From Cellvibrio fontiphilus (GTDB lineage Bacteria > Pseudomonadota > Gammaproteobacteria > Pseudomonadales > Cellvibrionaceae), in the NCBI RefSeq assembly GCF_035317345.1, contig NZ_JAYKTU010000001.1: 64,000 nt of DNA. One strand, written 5' to 3'. Shown one piece after another: positions 43,304-52,520 of this stretch. Within the stretch, counting starts at the first letter, position 1, and each line of letters opens with the position of its first letter. The notes beneath the pieces were generated by a model that saw nothing but the letters and a program-made list of their open reading frames with translations, made no database searches and was not told the DNA's origin. The position numbers and the translations under genes were made by a program.

Positions 43304-43636
43304 AAATTGTGTCTTCTCCAGGCAAAAACACTGAGCAGCTGGACGGTTTTTGCACGTCAATTGGGCGTCTTTCGTACAAAAGTTTCGCGCTTGGTTGTTG
43401 CGTTGATTGGGATTTTTTTTCGCTTTTCGCGGGCGCTAGACTTGTATTGGGTTAATAACTAAAATCCGCCGCGTCCGCAGATGCTAAGACAAAAAAAGCC
43501 TAAAAATTCATCGCAAATTATCATGACGTTTAAATAAGTCTGCGCTATATATTAGCCGTGTTGCGGGTGAATGAGCGGGCTTAGCAAACAACTGCAACTA
43601 CCAAGAATTCCATTGTACAAGTTTTCAGGTGACATT
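43304..43636. other. 333-bp divergent intergenic region before sutA
   Basis: The gap between the membrane-protein gene (-) and sutA (+) is AT-rich toward sutA. A sigma-70-like pair, ATGACG at 43523-43528 and TATATA at 43546-43551 with 17 bases between, could drive sutA and leaves a leader of about 80 bases. No open frame here is convincing. Confidence 0.45.
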
Positions 43637-43945
43637 ATGACTGATGAAGACCCCATTACCGACGAAGAATTAGAGGAAACTGGCGTAGACGGGGAAGAGG
43701 ATGCCGATGACGTAGAAGAGGCGCTTGAAAGCGACGAAGTCAGCTATTCGGCTAAAACCAAAGTTGTTGAAACAGAAGCACTGGAAGATTTCAGCATAGC
43801 GTCACGGCAGAAAGCGCGCGATGAATTGGAAGCTCAAATTGCTGCATTCCTCGCACGTGGCGGAAAGATCAATGAAGTTCCGGCGAATGTAACTGCGGAT
43901 CCGCCTAAAAAACCAACTCCCGATTATGGCGGTCGTCCTATCTAA
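43637..43945 (+). CDS. sutA: SutA-family transcriptional regulator
   Basis: The 102-residue protein has an acidic, disordered N-terminus (DEDPITDEELEETGVDGEEDADDVEEALESDE), a helical centre (ARDELEAQIAAFLARGGKINEV) and the conserved C-terminal ADPPKKPTPDYGGRPI. This order and the ending match Pseudomonas aeruginosa SutA, an RNA-polymerase-binding regulator that supports transcription of biosynthesis genes in slow-growing, energy-starved cells. AGGTGA precedes the ATG. I know the family from Pseudomonas; its role here is carried over by homology. A strong terminator follows. Confidence 0.85.
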   Translation: MTDEDPITDEELEETGVDGEEDADDVEEALESDEVSYSAKTKVVETEALEDFSIASRQKARDELEAQIAAFLARGGKINEVPANVTADPPKKPTPDYGGRPI

Positions 43946-43966
43946 GACTTGCCAGTCCCGTATCAA

Positions 43967-43999
43967 CAAAACGGCCCCTATTTGGGGCCGTTTTGTTTT
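43967..43999 (+). terminator. Rho-independent terminator after sutA
   Basis: CAAAACGGCCCC (43967-43978) pairs with GGGGCCGTTTTG (43984-43995) over a 5-base loop; TTTT follows. It is a 12-bp perfect stem. Confidence 0.93.
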
Positions 44000-44363
44000 G
44001 GGGTCCAGCTATGGCCGTCGCTCAGTTTTTAAGCGTGTGAATGCTGGATTTTTAGCGAGCCGATTGAGTAGAATGGCCTGTCTTTTGCGTAGGCTCCACA
44101 CCCTTAAATCGTTGCAAGGTTTACTGTGATCCTGTGCTAGTAGCACCATTCAAAGCAGCGTAAAAGAACGAACATTTTCGAGTAAACCTGGGGCGCTTGC
44201 CCGGCAACGAGGTATGTCCTGACACGTTCAGTGCGTTTGCCTGTGTTTGTAAGTTGCGTGTCCCCGGTTGCTCCTGGTTGGTTTATAGGTCTGTGCACTT
44301 GTGCATCGATGCGGCTTTTGTGAAATAACTCTTTTTTGAAATAACTAGAGGAGCACTGTCTAG
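43996..44363. other. Gene-free region upstream of potA
   Basis: About 370 bp with no convincing frame or RNA gene. A short dyad TGCAC-TT-GTGCA lies at about 44293-44304, and the ten-base word TGAAATAACT occurs twice within 25 bp just before the ribosome site. The pot promoter and any operator should lie here, but no standard -35/-10 pair stands out. Confidence 0.4.
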
Positions 44364-45464
44364 GTGAATGATCCGCGCCCCCTGCTGATTCTCAATAATC
44401 TGTCTAAAACCTATGGCAGTAACCGGGTTCTTGATAACTTCGATCTCACGATTTTTGACGGTGAGTTTTTTACCCTGCTCGGCCCTTCCGGTTGCGGTAA
44501 AACAACTGTGCTGCGCATGATCGCAGGCCTTGAAGATACGGATACTGGCACCATTAGCTTGCAAGGTCAGGATATTGGCCCCATGCCTGCTGAAAAGCGC
44601 CCGATCAATACAGTGTTTCAAAGCTATGCGCTATTTCCACACATGACAGTCTTTGACAATGTCGCGTTTGGTCTGCGGATGGGGGGAGTTGTCAAAGATG
44701 AAATCAAACCACGGGTAATGGAAGCGCTTGAAATGGTTCGCCTGGGTGAATTTGCCGAGCGTAAACCGGCGCAGCTTTCCGGTGGTCAGCAGCAGCGGGT
44801 TGCGATTGCCCGGGCGGTGGTTAATCGCCCTAAATTATTATTGCTGGATGAATCCCTCTCGGCGCTGGATTACAAGTTGCGCCAACAAATGCAAATCGAA
44901 CTCAAACGCTTGCAGCGTAAACTCGGCATTACCTTTGTGTATGTGACCCACGATCAGGAAGAGGCGCTGTCCATGTCGGATCGCGTAGTGGTAATGAATA
45001 AAGGCAAGGTGCAGCAATTGGGCACACCGCGTGAAATTTACGAGCAGCCTGCGAATTTGTTTGTGGCCAAGTTTATTGGCGAGATTAACCAGTTGGACGG
45101 TGAGATTGTCGAGATTGATGGCAACCACGAATACGAAGTGAAAGTGGAAGGCTTGCAGTGGCGCCTGCATGCCGAGCACAACTTCAAAGTGGGCGACAAG
45201 GTGAATGTACTCTTGCGCCCGGAAGATGTGCGCGTGGAATACATCGATGATCCGCACCCGGATCAATATCTGGTGGGTACCGTAGTGGAGCGCAATTACA
45301 AAGGTAAAACACTCGATTCGCTGATTCGTTTACCCTCTGGTATGGAAGTGATCGCCAGTGAGTTCTTTGACGAAGATGATCCCTCGTTTGACTACAGCTT
45401 GAACCAAAAGGTAGCCATCAAATGGGTGCCTGGTTGGGAAGTGGTGTTGCCCTATGAAGTCTAG
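44364..45464 (+). CDS. potA: Spermidine/putrescine ABC transporter ATPase
   Basis: The 366-residue ABC ATPase has Walker A GPSGCGKTT (40-48), the signature LSGGQQQRVAIARA, Walker B LLLLDESLSALD and a C-terminal TOBE domain (VNVLLRPEDVRVEY). It energises polyamine import with PotB, PotC and PotD encoded just downstream. The start is GTG 44364, with GAGGAG about 11 bases upstream. Its end overlaps potB by 11 bp. PotG of the putrescine system is similar in sequence; the PotD-type binding protein favours potA. Confidence 0.92.
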   Translation: MNDPRPLLILNNLSKTYGSNRVLDNFDLTIFDGEFFTLLGPSGCGKTTVLRMIAGLEDTDTGTISLQGQDIGPMPAEKRPINTVFQSYALFPHMTVFDNVAFGLRMGGVVKDEIKPRVMEALEMVRLGEFAERKPAQLSGGQQQRVAIARAVVNRPKLLLLDESLSALDYKLRQQMQIELKRLQRKLGITFVYVTHDQEEALSMSDRVVVMNKGKVQQLGTPREIYEQPANLFVAKFIGEINQLDGEIVEIDGNHEYEVKVEGLQWRLHAEHNFKVGDKVNVLLRPEDVRVEYIDDPHPDQYLVGTVVERNYKGKTLDSLIRLPSGMEVIASEFFDEDDPSFDYSLNQKVAIKWVPGWEVVLPYEV

Positions 45465-46326
45465 TGTTGGCCAATTTCGTTTTTGGGCAATTGGCCTCGC
45501 CAGTGTCTGGCTGACGCTATTTGTCTTTTTTCCGAATTTGTTGGTGATATTCACCAGCTTCCTGACGCGCGACCCGCAGGCGACTGTCAGTTTGCCGGTG
45601 AACGTCGACAGCTATGTGCGCACCTTGGACGTGCTTTACCTGCAAGTGCTTTGGGATTCATTGCGCATGTCACTGCTGGCGATGATCGCCTGTCTGCTGA
45701 TTGGCTATCCCTTTGCTATGGCGATTGTCAGCCTGCCCAAGCGCTGGCAGCCGATTATCCTGTTTTTGGTGATCTTGCCATTCTGGACTAACTCGCTGGT
45801 GCGTACCTACGCCATCCAGTTTATTTTGGGCAATCAGGGCATCATCAATAAATCACTGCTGGCGTTGGGTTTGATTGAAAAGCCGATCCAATTACTTTAC
45901 ACCCAGTTTGCGGTAGTTTTGGGGCTGGTTTACATCCTCCTGCCGTTTATGGTCTTGCCACTGTATTCAGCCCTGGAAAAGTTGGATGTTCGCCTGCATC
46001 ACGCCGCCAAAGATTTGGGGGCCGGCCCACTTAGTCGCTTCTGGCATATTACTGTGCCGCTTACTTCGCCCGGTATAGTCGCGGGTTGTTTGATGGTGCT
46101 CTTGCCGGCGATGGGTATGTTCTATATTTCCGACTTGCTTGGCGGCGCCAAAAACCTGCTGCTGGGTAACGTTATCAAAACCCAATTCCTGCATACGCGC
46201 GACTGGCCTTTTGGTTCGGCGTTTAGTGTGATCTTGATTGTGTTGCTCGGTTTTATGCTCTGGCTCTACTTCCGTGCAACGCGCTTTGTGAATAAACAAG
46301 GAGGACTCAATGGCTCCGATTTTTAG
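45454..46326 (+). CDS. potB: Polyamine ABC transporter permease PotB
   Basis: The 290-residue inner-membrane permease has six helices and the EAA-type loop (HHAAKDLGAGPLSRFWHITVPLTSPGI) that docks on the ATPase. The N-terminal helix is preceded by SSVGQFRFWAIG. The coding frames of potA, potB and potC overlap (11 and 17 bp), a strong sign of coupled translation. The TPLTSPGIVAG region and SLRMSLLAMIACLLIGYPFAM fit the PotB family. Confidence 0.92.
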   Translation: MKSSVGQFRFWAIGLASVWLTLFVFFPNLLVIFTSFLTRDPQATVSLPVNVDSYVRTLDVLYLQVLWDSLRMSLLAMIACLLIGYPFAMAIVSLPKRWQPIILFLVILPFWTNSLVRTYAIQFILGNQGIINKSLLALGLIEKPIQLLYTQFAVVLGLVYILLPFMVLPLYSALEKLDVRLHHAAKDLGAGPLSRFWHITVPLTSPGIVAGCLMVLLPAMGMFYISDLLGGAKNLLLGNVIKTQFLHTRDWPFGSAFSVILIVLLGFMLWLYFRATRFVNKQGGLNGSDF

Positions 46327-47077
46327 ATGGGGTTTCACCGGGTTAATCCTGTTTCTGATTTATATCCCCATTTTGGTGCTGGTAGTGAACTCCTTTAATG
46401 CATCCAAATACGGCATTAAGTGGGGCGGCTTCACCTTTAAATGGTATGAAAAATTCTGGAATAACGATGGTTTGATGACTGCTGCCCTGAATTCCCTGAC
46501 GGTATCGATTGTGGCGGCGACTGTAGCAACCGTTATTGGCACGCTTGCTGCTGTGGCATTGCATCGCTACCAGTTCAAAGGCAAGGCACTGCTCTCTTCG
46601 ATGGTGTTTGTCAGTATGCTAACACCGGAGATTGTGATGGCCATTTCGCTATTGATCGTATTCATGGCGCTGGGTATCAAACTGGGTTTTGTGTCACTGG
46701 TGATTGGCCACATCACCTTTTGTCTGCCGTTCGTGATTGTGGCGGTCTATTCACGGCTTAAAGGTTTCGATATGAAAATGCTGGAGGCGGCACGTGATCT
46801 GGGTGCGAGTGAAAGCAGCATTTTCTGGAAGATTATCCTGCCGTTGGCACTGCCCGCGGTATCGGCAGGTTGGTTGCTCAGTTTCACCTTGTCGCTGGAT
46901 GATGTGATTGTGAGTGCCTTTGTCACCGGCCCGGGTTATGAAATCCTGCCGCTCAAGGTCTACTCCATGGTGCGGGTAGGTGTGTCGCCCGAGGTGAATG
47001 CGATATCGACGATTTTGCTGGTGATTTCGCTGGTTCTGGTTATTGTTTCCCAACTTCTCTTACGTGAGGATAAATGA
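46310..47077 (+). CDS. potC: Polyamine ABC transporter permease PotC
   Basis: The second permease has 255 residues and six helices, with the EAA loop EAARDLGASESSIFWKIILPLALPAV. SFTLSLDDVIVSAFVTGPG near the end is a PotC family motif. It overlaps potB by 17 bp; potD starts 1 bp after its stop. Together PotB and PotC form the transmembrane channel. Confidence 0.92.
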   Translation: MAPIFRWGFTGLILFLIYIPILVLVVNSFNASKYGIKWGGFTFKWYEKFWNNDGLMTAALNSLTVSIVAATVATVIGTLAAVALHRYQFKGKALLSSMVFVSMLTPEIVMAISLLIVFMALGIKLGFVSLVIGHITFCLPFVIVAVYSRLKGFDMKMLEAARDLGASESSIFWKIILPLALPAVSAGWLLSFTLSLDDVIVSAFVTGPGYEILPLKVYSMVRVGVSPEVNAISTILLVISLVLVIVSQLLLREDK

Positions 47078-47078
47078 G

Positions 47079-48152
47079 ATGAAAAAATGGTTAGCCCTGG
47101 CCGCGGCCCTCGTCATTAGTGGATGCTCAGAGAAATCCGATACACCGGTAAACACCGATACCACCGCCGCCCCTGCCGGCCCACAAAAAGTGGTTATCTA
47201 TAACTGGACTGAATACATTCCGGCTGAAGTTTTAACCGCCTTTACCAAAGAGACAGGTATAGAGGTGGAATATGCTACTTACGAAAGCAACGAGGCCATG
47301 TACGCCAAGATCAAGCTCATGGATGGCAAGGGTTACGACATAGCCGTGCCCTCCACTTTCTACGTGGAGAAAATGCGCAAAGAAGGCCTGATCCAGCCCA
47401 TCAAGAAAGACTTGTTAAGCAATTATGGCAACCTCGATGCCAACATGATGAACAAGCCTTATGACCCCAGTAACGAGTTCAGTGTGCCTTACCTTTGGGG
47501 AGCTACGTCTATTGCGATCAATGGCAACGATGTAGATGCCAGCCAGATCACCAAGTGGGCCGACCTCTGGAAGCCGGAGTATGCGGGCAAGTTGATGATC
47601 ATGGATGACGTGCGCGATAACTTCTATGTGGGCTTGCGTGTGGCTGGTTTTGAAAACAACAGCACTAATGAAGAGGAAATCAAAGCCGCTTACGAGAAGC
47701 TAAAAGCGCTTTGGCCAAGCATTAAAGTTATCAATTCAGACTCGCCCAAAACCCCGTTGATTCAGGGTAATGTGAGTATTGGTGCTATCTGGAACGGTGA
47801 AGCCTACATGGCGCAGCAAGAGATGGAAAACCTTCAGTACATATACCCGGAAGAGGGTGCGGTGTTGTGGGTGGATAGCTTTGTGATCCCCAAAGGCGCA
47901 GCCAACGTGGAAAACGCCCACAAGTTCATTGATTTTATGCTGCGCGCTGAAAGCGCCAAGGCGGCAATCGAGGAGCTGGGTTACGCTGCACCTAACACCG
48001 CTGGTATCGCCTTGTTGGATGAAGAGCTGCGCAACAATAAAACCGTATTCCCCGCTGCTGAAGACATAGCCAAAGGCAGCTTCCATCAGGACTTGGGTGA
48101 TGCGGTACTGATTTACGAAAAATACTGGGAGCTGTTAAAAGCCGGCCAATAA
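47079..48152 (+). CDS. potD: Spermidine/putrescine-binding lipoprotein PotD
   Basis: The 357-residue protein has a lipoprotein signal: the lipobox is ISGC with Cys17, unlike E. coli PotD, which is soluble. The mature part matches PotD along its length (VVIYNWTEYIP, YATYESNEAMYAKIK, PYLWGATSIAING, SIGAIWNGEAYMAQQ, YWELLKAGQ). Aromatic and acidic residues of the polyamine pocket (W and D in NWTEYIP, D in VLWVDSF) are present. GAGGA precedes ATG 47079, which is preferred over an in-frame start at 47043 inside potC. It is the last gene of potABCD. Confidence 0.93.
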   Translation: MKKWLALAAALVISGCSEKSDTPVNTDTTAAPAGPQKVVIYNWTEYIPAEVLTAFTKETGIEVEYATYESNEAMYAKIKLMDGKGYDIAVPSTFYVEKMRKEGLIQPIKKDLLSNYGNLDANMMNKPYDPSNEFSVPYLWGATSIAINGNDVDASQITKWADLWKPEYAGKLMIMDDVRDNFYVGLRVAGFENNSTNEEEIKAAYEKLKALWPSIKVINSDSPKTPLIQGNVSIGAIWNGEAYMAQQEMENLQYIYPEEGAVLWVDSFVIPKGAANVENAHKFIDFMLRAESAKAAIEELGYAAPNTAGIALLDEELRNNKTVFPAAEDIAKGSFHQDLGDAVLIYEKYWELLKAGQ

Positions 48153-48175
48153 TTGATCGCGCTTGTTGCCCTGTC

Positions 48176-48205
48176 AAAAACGCCAGCCTTGCGCTGGCGT
48201 TTTTT
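48176..48205 (+). terminator. Rho-independent terminator of potABCD
   Basis: CGCCAGC (48181-48187) pairs with GCTGGCG (48193-48199) over a 5-base loop, preceded by A5 and followed by T6, so the arms extend through A/T pairs. Confidence 0.93.
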
Positions 48206-48306
48206 ATGCCCGCCAGTGTGGCTAGCGCCATGCTTGTGCCTGTGCCGAACCCGAGCGGTTTTCATAGTGGTATGATTGGCGCTACTTTTTGATTAAGTGA
48301 TCGACT

Positions 48307-49251
48307 ATGGACAATATCCCTTCGCGCGTGTTGCGCATTGCTACCCGTAAAAGCTTGCTTGCCCTCTGGCAGGCTGAATATGTCAAAGCCGAGCTGGAGC
48401 GTCATCACCCAGGATTGCAGGTTGAGCTGGTGCCACTGACCAGTCGGGGTGACAAAATTCTCGACGTTCCTCTAGCCAAAGTGGGCGGCAAGGGGCTGTT
48501 TGTCAAAGAATTGGAAACCGCACTCTTGGAAGGGGATGCCGATATAGCCGTGCACTCTATGAAAGACGTGCCCATGGAGTTCCCGCAAGGCTTGGGCTTG
48601 CCAGTTATTTGCCCGCGGGAAGATGCGCGTGATGCTTTTGTATCTAACCGTTTCAATTCACTGGATGAATTGCCCGAAGGCTCGGTGGTTGGCACATCCA
48701 GTTTACGTCGCCAATGCCAATTGCTGGCGGCGCGCCCCGATTTGAAGATTAAATTCCTGCGCGGCAACGTCCAGACTCGCCTGCAGAAATTGGACGATGG
48801 TGAATACGATGCGATTATTCTCGCGGCCGCGGGTTTGATTCGTCTTGAACTGAAACCGCGTATTCGCACCTACATTGAACCGGAAATGAGCCTGCCTGCA
48901 GGCGGCCAGGGCGCGGTGGGTATTGAATGCCGGTTGGCGGATCAAGCGATCATCGACCTTATCGCCCCCTTGCATGATGCGATTACGGCGCAACAAGTTA
49001 CTGCCGAGCGCGCTATGAACCGCCGTTTACAGGGCGGCTGTCAGGTGCCCATCGCCTGTTATGCGCTGCATCGCGAAAATCACTTGTGGTTGCGCGGCCT
49101 GGTGGGCGCGCCCGATGGTAGCCAGATGTTATTTGATGAAATAAGCGGCCCTGTGGCTGAGGCTGAACAAATGGGGATAGCTCTGGCGGATCGCCTATTG
49201 GCTGCCGGCGCCGATAAAATCCTTGCCGCTGTTTACGCGGAAGCTGAATAA
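48307..49251 (+). CDS. hemC: Porphobilinogen deaminase (hydroxymethylbilane synthase)
   Basis: The 314-residue enzyme joins four porphobilinogen units into hydroxymethylbilane in heme biosynthesis. It has RIATRKSLLALWQAEYV, the catalytic-site segment VHSMKDVPMEFP, substrate-binding GTSSLRRQCQL, and Cys245 in RRLQGGCQVPIACY, which holds the dipyrromethane cofactor. The upstream gap contains TATGAT at 48271-48276, a possible -10 box, without a good -35. hemD starts 3 bp after its stop. Confidence 0.95.
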   Translation: MDNIPSRVLRIATRKSLLALWQAEYVKAELERHHPGLQVELVPLTSRGDKILDVPLAKVGGKGLFVKELETALLEGDADIAVHSMKDVPMEFPQGLGLPVICPREDARDAFVSNRFNSLDELPEGSVVGTSSLRRQCQLLAARPDLKIKFLRGNVQTRLQKLDDGEYDAIILAAAGLIRLELKPRIRTYIEPEMSLPAGGQGAVGIECRLADQAIIDLIAPLHDAITAQQVTAERAMNRRLQGGCQVPIACYALHRENHLWLRGLVGAPDGSQMLFDEISGPVAEAEQMGIALADRLLAAGADKILAAVYAEAE

Positions 49252-49254
49252 CCT

Positions 49255-50088
49255 ATGCTGACTGCAACTGCGCCTTGTATTGTGATTACGCGCCCCAGCG
49301 CCCAAGCGGGTGTTTGGGCAGCGGAATTGCAGGCCTTGGGTTTTTCCAGTCGCTGCTTGCCCGTGCTGGAGTTGCGCGCGCTGCAGGATGAGGCGCAACA
49401 GCAAGCAATAAAAAATAAAATTCTGGATTTTGATTTGTACCAGAAAGTTATTTTTGTCAGCCAAAATGCGGTCGAATTTGGCATGAACTGGTTGGAAGAT
49501 TACTGGCCACAGCTGCCAATCGGCATAGAGTATTTTGCCGTGGGTGCCACTACCGCCAAAAAACTTGCCAGTTACGGCATCGCGGTGACCGACTTGGCAA
49601 CCAGTGCATCAGGCGGAATGACCAGTGAAGATTTATTGAACGCGCCCCAGCTGCAAGACGTCGATGGCGATAAAATTTTAATTTTTCGCGGCTTGGGTGG
49701 GCGCGGCCAACTGGCTGAAACCTTGCGCGAGCGCGGTGCCTGGGTAGATTACTGCGAGCTTTATGAGCGCTGCATTCCTGCGGCAGCGAGTGATCAGCTA
49801 CAACAGCTGCTGGTGGATATGCGCGTCAGTGACGCGCCAGCCAGAGATTTTATTGTGGCGGTGCACTCGGGCGAGAGCTTGCAAAACTTACTTCTACTCG
49901 TGTCTCAGGTAGAGCATCAATCACAGCGCAGTGCCTTGACAAATTTACAGCAACTGCCGCTGTTGGTTCCCAGCCAGCGTATTGCGAGCGCCGCGCGCGA
50001 GGTTGGTTTTTCACAAATTATTTGTGCAGAAAACGCGACCGATGTCGCCATGAGTGCAGCCTTGTTACAGTGCGTTAAACGCTTTTAA
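49255..50088 (+). CDS. hemD: Uroporphyrinogen-III synthase
   Basis: The 277-residue protein has the HemD two-lobe pattern: PCIVITRPSAQAGVWAAELQALGF, IFVSQNAVEFGMNWL, FAVGATTAKKLASYGIAV and ILIFRGLGGRGQLAETLRERGAWVDYCELYERCIP. It cyclises hydroxymethylbilane with inversion of ring D. The length is within family range. It follows hemC after 3 bp and is the second gene of hemC-hemD-hemX-hemY. Confidence 0.92.
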   Translation: MLTATAPCIVITRPSAQAGVWAAELQALGFSSRCLPVLELRALQDEAQQQAIKNKILDFDLYQKVIFVSQNAVEFGMNWLEDYWPQLPIGIEYFAVGATTAKKLASYGIAVTDLATSASGGMTSEDLLNAPQLQDVDGDKILIFRGLGGRGQLAETLRERGAWVDYCELYERCIPAAASDQLQQLLVDMRVSDAPARDFIVAVHSGESLQNLLLLVSQVEHQSQRSALTNLQQLPLLVPSQRIASAAREVGFSQIICAENATDVAMSAALLQCVKRF

Positions 50089-50171
50089 AACAGAGCGCAT
50101 AAAAAACGGTTCAATTTTTAGTGCAAGATTGTTGATTCTATTTGCGTGAAACTTATTACAGGATTAATCCC

Positions 50172-51275
50172 GTGACCGACCCAGTAAACGAAACATCCGC
50201 TCCAACCTCTGCCGCCGTACCCTCCAGTGTGGTGCAGGTGCCCGTTAAAAAACACGGCGTACATTTTGCGTTTCTCTGGCTGTTTGTGCTGCTGATTGTT
50301 GCCGCCTTGTGTATTGGCGCCTGGCAGCTATTGCAGCAGGCAAAAACCCAGCAGCAATTGGTGGATAATTTGCGTGTGCAACTGGAAGAGCAGGTCGCTG
50401 TGTTTGAAAGTCGCCAGCAGGCGCTTGAGGATTCACTCAATAAAGAATTCATTGAGCAGCAAACAGTGGTGCAAGCAAATCTGAATGAATTGGCAGAACA
50501 GGTCGATAGCAATAACGCGCGGGTGATGGCGCTCTCCAGTTCCAATCGCGACGATTGGAAATTACAGGAGGCGCAGTATTTGTTGCGTCTTGCCGACCAG
50601 CGAATTTTACTGGAACAGGATAGCCAAAATGCCCTTGCGCTGGCGCTATCGGCAGACGATGTATTGCGCGATATAGATCAGGCTGATCTGGTTGGTGTGC
50701 GCAAACTATTGGCTGAAGAAATTTCAGTATTGAAAGTGGCTGGCATTATTGATCGCGAAGGCATTTATTTGCGATTGTCAGCGCTTGCCAACCAGATTGA
50801 GGCCATTCCTTTTATTGCCCCGCTGGGCGATCAGGAGGCTATTTATGCTGACGAAGAAATACCTGCGGATGAAACTTTCAAACAGCGCATTACGCGCGGT
50901 TTTTATAGCTTGCTGCATAAATTGGGTTCCTATGTGCGCGTGCGCGATCACGGCAAAACGATTAACGCCGTATTACCACCCGCGGAACAAAAATATCTGC
51001 AGCAAAATTTACGTTTGATGTTGGAGCAAGCGCAAGTTGCGTTGCTGCGCAATGAAGCGGGTATTTATCAGGAGAGTTTGGTTAAGGCGCAAAACTGGAT
51101 TAACCAATATTTTACCCTCAATGAAAAAGCCTCAGCAGTATTGCAAGAATTGAAGGCACTGGAAGCGGAAGTGATTGCCCCTGAGCTGACTAACTTTAGC
51201 AACTCAGCGGCTGCGCTTAGCGAATATATCGCCAAGCGTGAAAAAATGGCTGCTGCACGCCGCGGGGTGCGCTAA
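50172..51275 (+). CDS. hemX: HemX-like membrane protein
   Basis: GTG 50172 is chosen since AGGA lies nine bases upstream; a TTG at 50142 would add ten residues without a site. The 367-residue protein has a short Pro/Val-rich cytoplasmic tail, one membrane helix (about 33-53), a coiled coil (LLQQAKTQQQLVDNLRVQLEEQVAVFES), and the HemX core DDWKLQEAQYLLRLADQRILLE. HemX proteins co-occur with hemCD in gammaproteobacteria. The methyltransferase annotation once given to HemX is not supported here. The stop overlaps hemY (TAATG). Confidence 0.9.
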   Translation: MTDPVNETSAPTSAAVPSSVVQVPVKKHGVHFAFLWLFVLLIVAALCIGAWQLLQQAKTQQQLVDNLRVQLEEQVAVFESRQQALEDSLNKEFIEQQTVVQANLNELAEQVDSNNARVMALSSSNRDDWKLQEAQYLLRLADQRILLEQDSQNALALALSADDVLRDIDQADLVGVRKLLAEEISVLKVAGIIDREGIYLRLSALANQIEAIPFIAPLGDQEAIYADEEIPADETFKQRITRGFYSLLHKLGSYVRVRDHGKTINAVLPPAEQKYLQQNLRLMLEQAQVALLRNEAGIYQESLVKAQNWINQYFTLNEKASAVLQELKALEAEVIAPELTNFSNSAAALSEYIAKREKMAAARRGVR

Positions 51276-52483
51276 TGAGATTACGTCTGTTAAAAGCCAT
51301 TGCATTTATCCTGCTGGCGAGTGCGTTATTATTTTTGCTGTGGCGTGGTGATGGTTATCTGCTAATCGCCTATGGCACCAAAACGATTGAAATGACACTC
51401 TGGGTCGCAGCGCTTGCCTTGGTTGTACTTTATCTGGCGATTTGGTTTGCGCGTAAGTTATTAATCGGCAGTGCGGAAATGGTGCGCCGTTTCCGCGAAA
51501 TATTTTTATTTGGCAGCGTCGAGCGCGCGCAGAAACGCGCGGCCAATGGCATGGTGGATTATCTCACCGGCGATTGGTTGGAGGCACGTAAAAAATTATT
51601 GCGCACACTCGATAAAGTGGAATATCCACTGGCCAATTACATCGCAGCGGCGCGCAGCAGTTTTGAAATGGGCGATGAAGCTGAAGCCGATAATATTTTG
51701 GATAAAGCACTCAGCCTGGCGCACAGTGAGTTGCCGGTGGCACTGACCCGTGCGCGTTTGCATGTGCAAGCCGAGCGCTATGAAGAGGCGATCAATATCC
51801 TCAAACCTATCGATATTAAAATGCCGCGTCAGGCTGCCGTATTGGATTTGATGCATCACATTTATATCGCCCAGAAAAACTGGCGCGCACTGGAAGATTT
51901 ATTCCCCGCAATGCGTAAAGCCAAAGTATTGTCCAATATTGAGTTTGATGCATTGGAGCAAATGCTGGCCTGCGAAAAAATGAAAAGTCTAAGTGAGCAG
52001 GTTAAATCCCTGTTGGTTGCCGAACGTTTGCCTGCGCTGCAGACTTTGTGGCGCTCCTATTCGCGCAGCTTGCAGAAAAATCCGGCAGTAATTGCTGCGT
52101 ATGCCGAAGCACTGGCAACACACTATCAGGATCAGGAAGCCGAAGTATTGGTGCGCAAAGCGCTCAGTAATAATTGGTATGCGCCCTTGGTAAACCTTTA
52201 TGGGCGTTTGCAGGTAAAAGAAATTCACAGCCAAATTCGCACGCTGGAATCCTGGTTAAAAGAGCATGGGCAGGATCCAAATGTGCTCTTGAGTCTGGGG
52301 CGGGTGATGTTGCGCAACCAGCAATGGGAATTGGCACGCGATTATTTCCAGCGCAGTATGAACCTGCAAGCCAGTGTGGAGACCACTATGGAAATGGCGC
52401 GGCTGATGGAAAAAATGGGCGACCATAAAAAAAGTTCGGATTTGTATCAACAGGGTTTATTGCTCGCCGAACAGAAAAAATAA
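51275..52483 (+). CDS. hemY: HemY-type TPR membrane protein
   Basis: The 402-residue protein has two N-terminal helices (about 5-22 and 40-60), the HemY_N motif (GKRAAARNGMVDY-like QKRAANGMVDYLTGDWLEARKKLL), and a C-terminal string of TPRs (NYIAAARSSFEMGDEAEADNILDKAL). It is anchored in the inner membrane and accompanies hemX; the function is still unclear although linked to porphyrin/heme metabolism. Despite the name it is not Bacillus protoporphyrinogen oxidase. It overlaps hemX by one base of the start codon. Confidence 0.9.
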   Translation: MRLRLLKAIAFILLASALLFLLWRGDGYLLIAYGTKTIEMTLWVAALALVVLYLAIWFARKLLIGSAEMVRRFREIFLFGSVERAQKRAANGMVDYLTGDWLEARKKLLRTLDKVEYPLANYIAAARSSFEMGDEAEADNILDKALSLAHSELPVALTRARLHVQAERYEEAINILKPIDIKMPRQAAVLDLMHHIYIAQKNWRALEDLFPAMRKAKVLSNIEFDALEQMLACEKMKSLSEQVKSLLVAERLPALQTLWRSYSRSLQKNPAVIAAYAEALATHYQDQEAEVLVRKALSNNWYAPLVNLYGRLQVKEIHSQIRTLESWLKEHGQDPNVLLSLGRVMLRNQQWELARDYFQRSMNLQASVETTMEMARLMEKMGDHKKSSDLYQQGLLLAEQKK

Positions 52484-52520
52484 ACCGGCTGTTCACTCAT
52501 CCGCTTGTTGGAGTTAAGCC

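Noticed and set aside
48271..48276. TATGAT as the hemC promoter
   Set aside because: It is a fair -10 box but there is no recognisable -35 at 16-18 bases upstream; noted in the hemC entry only.
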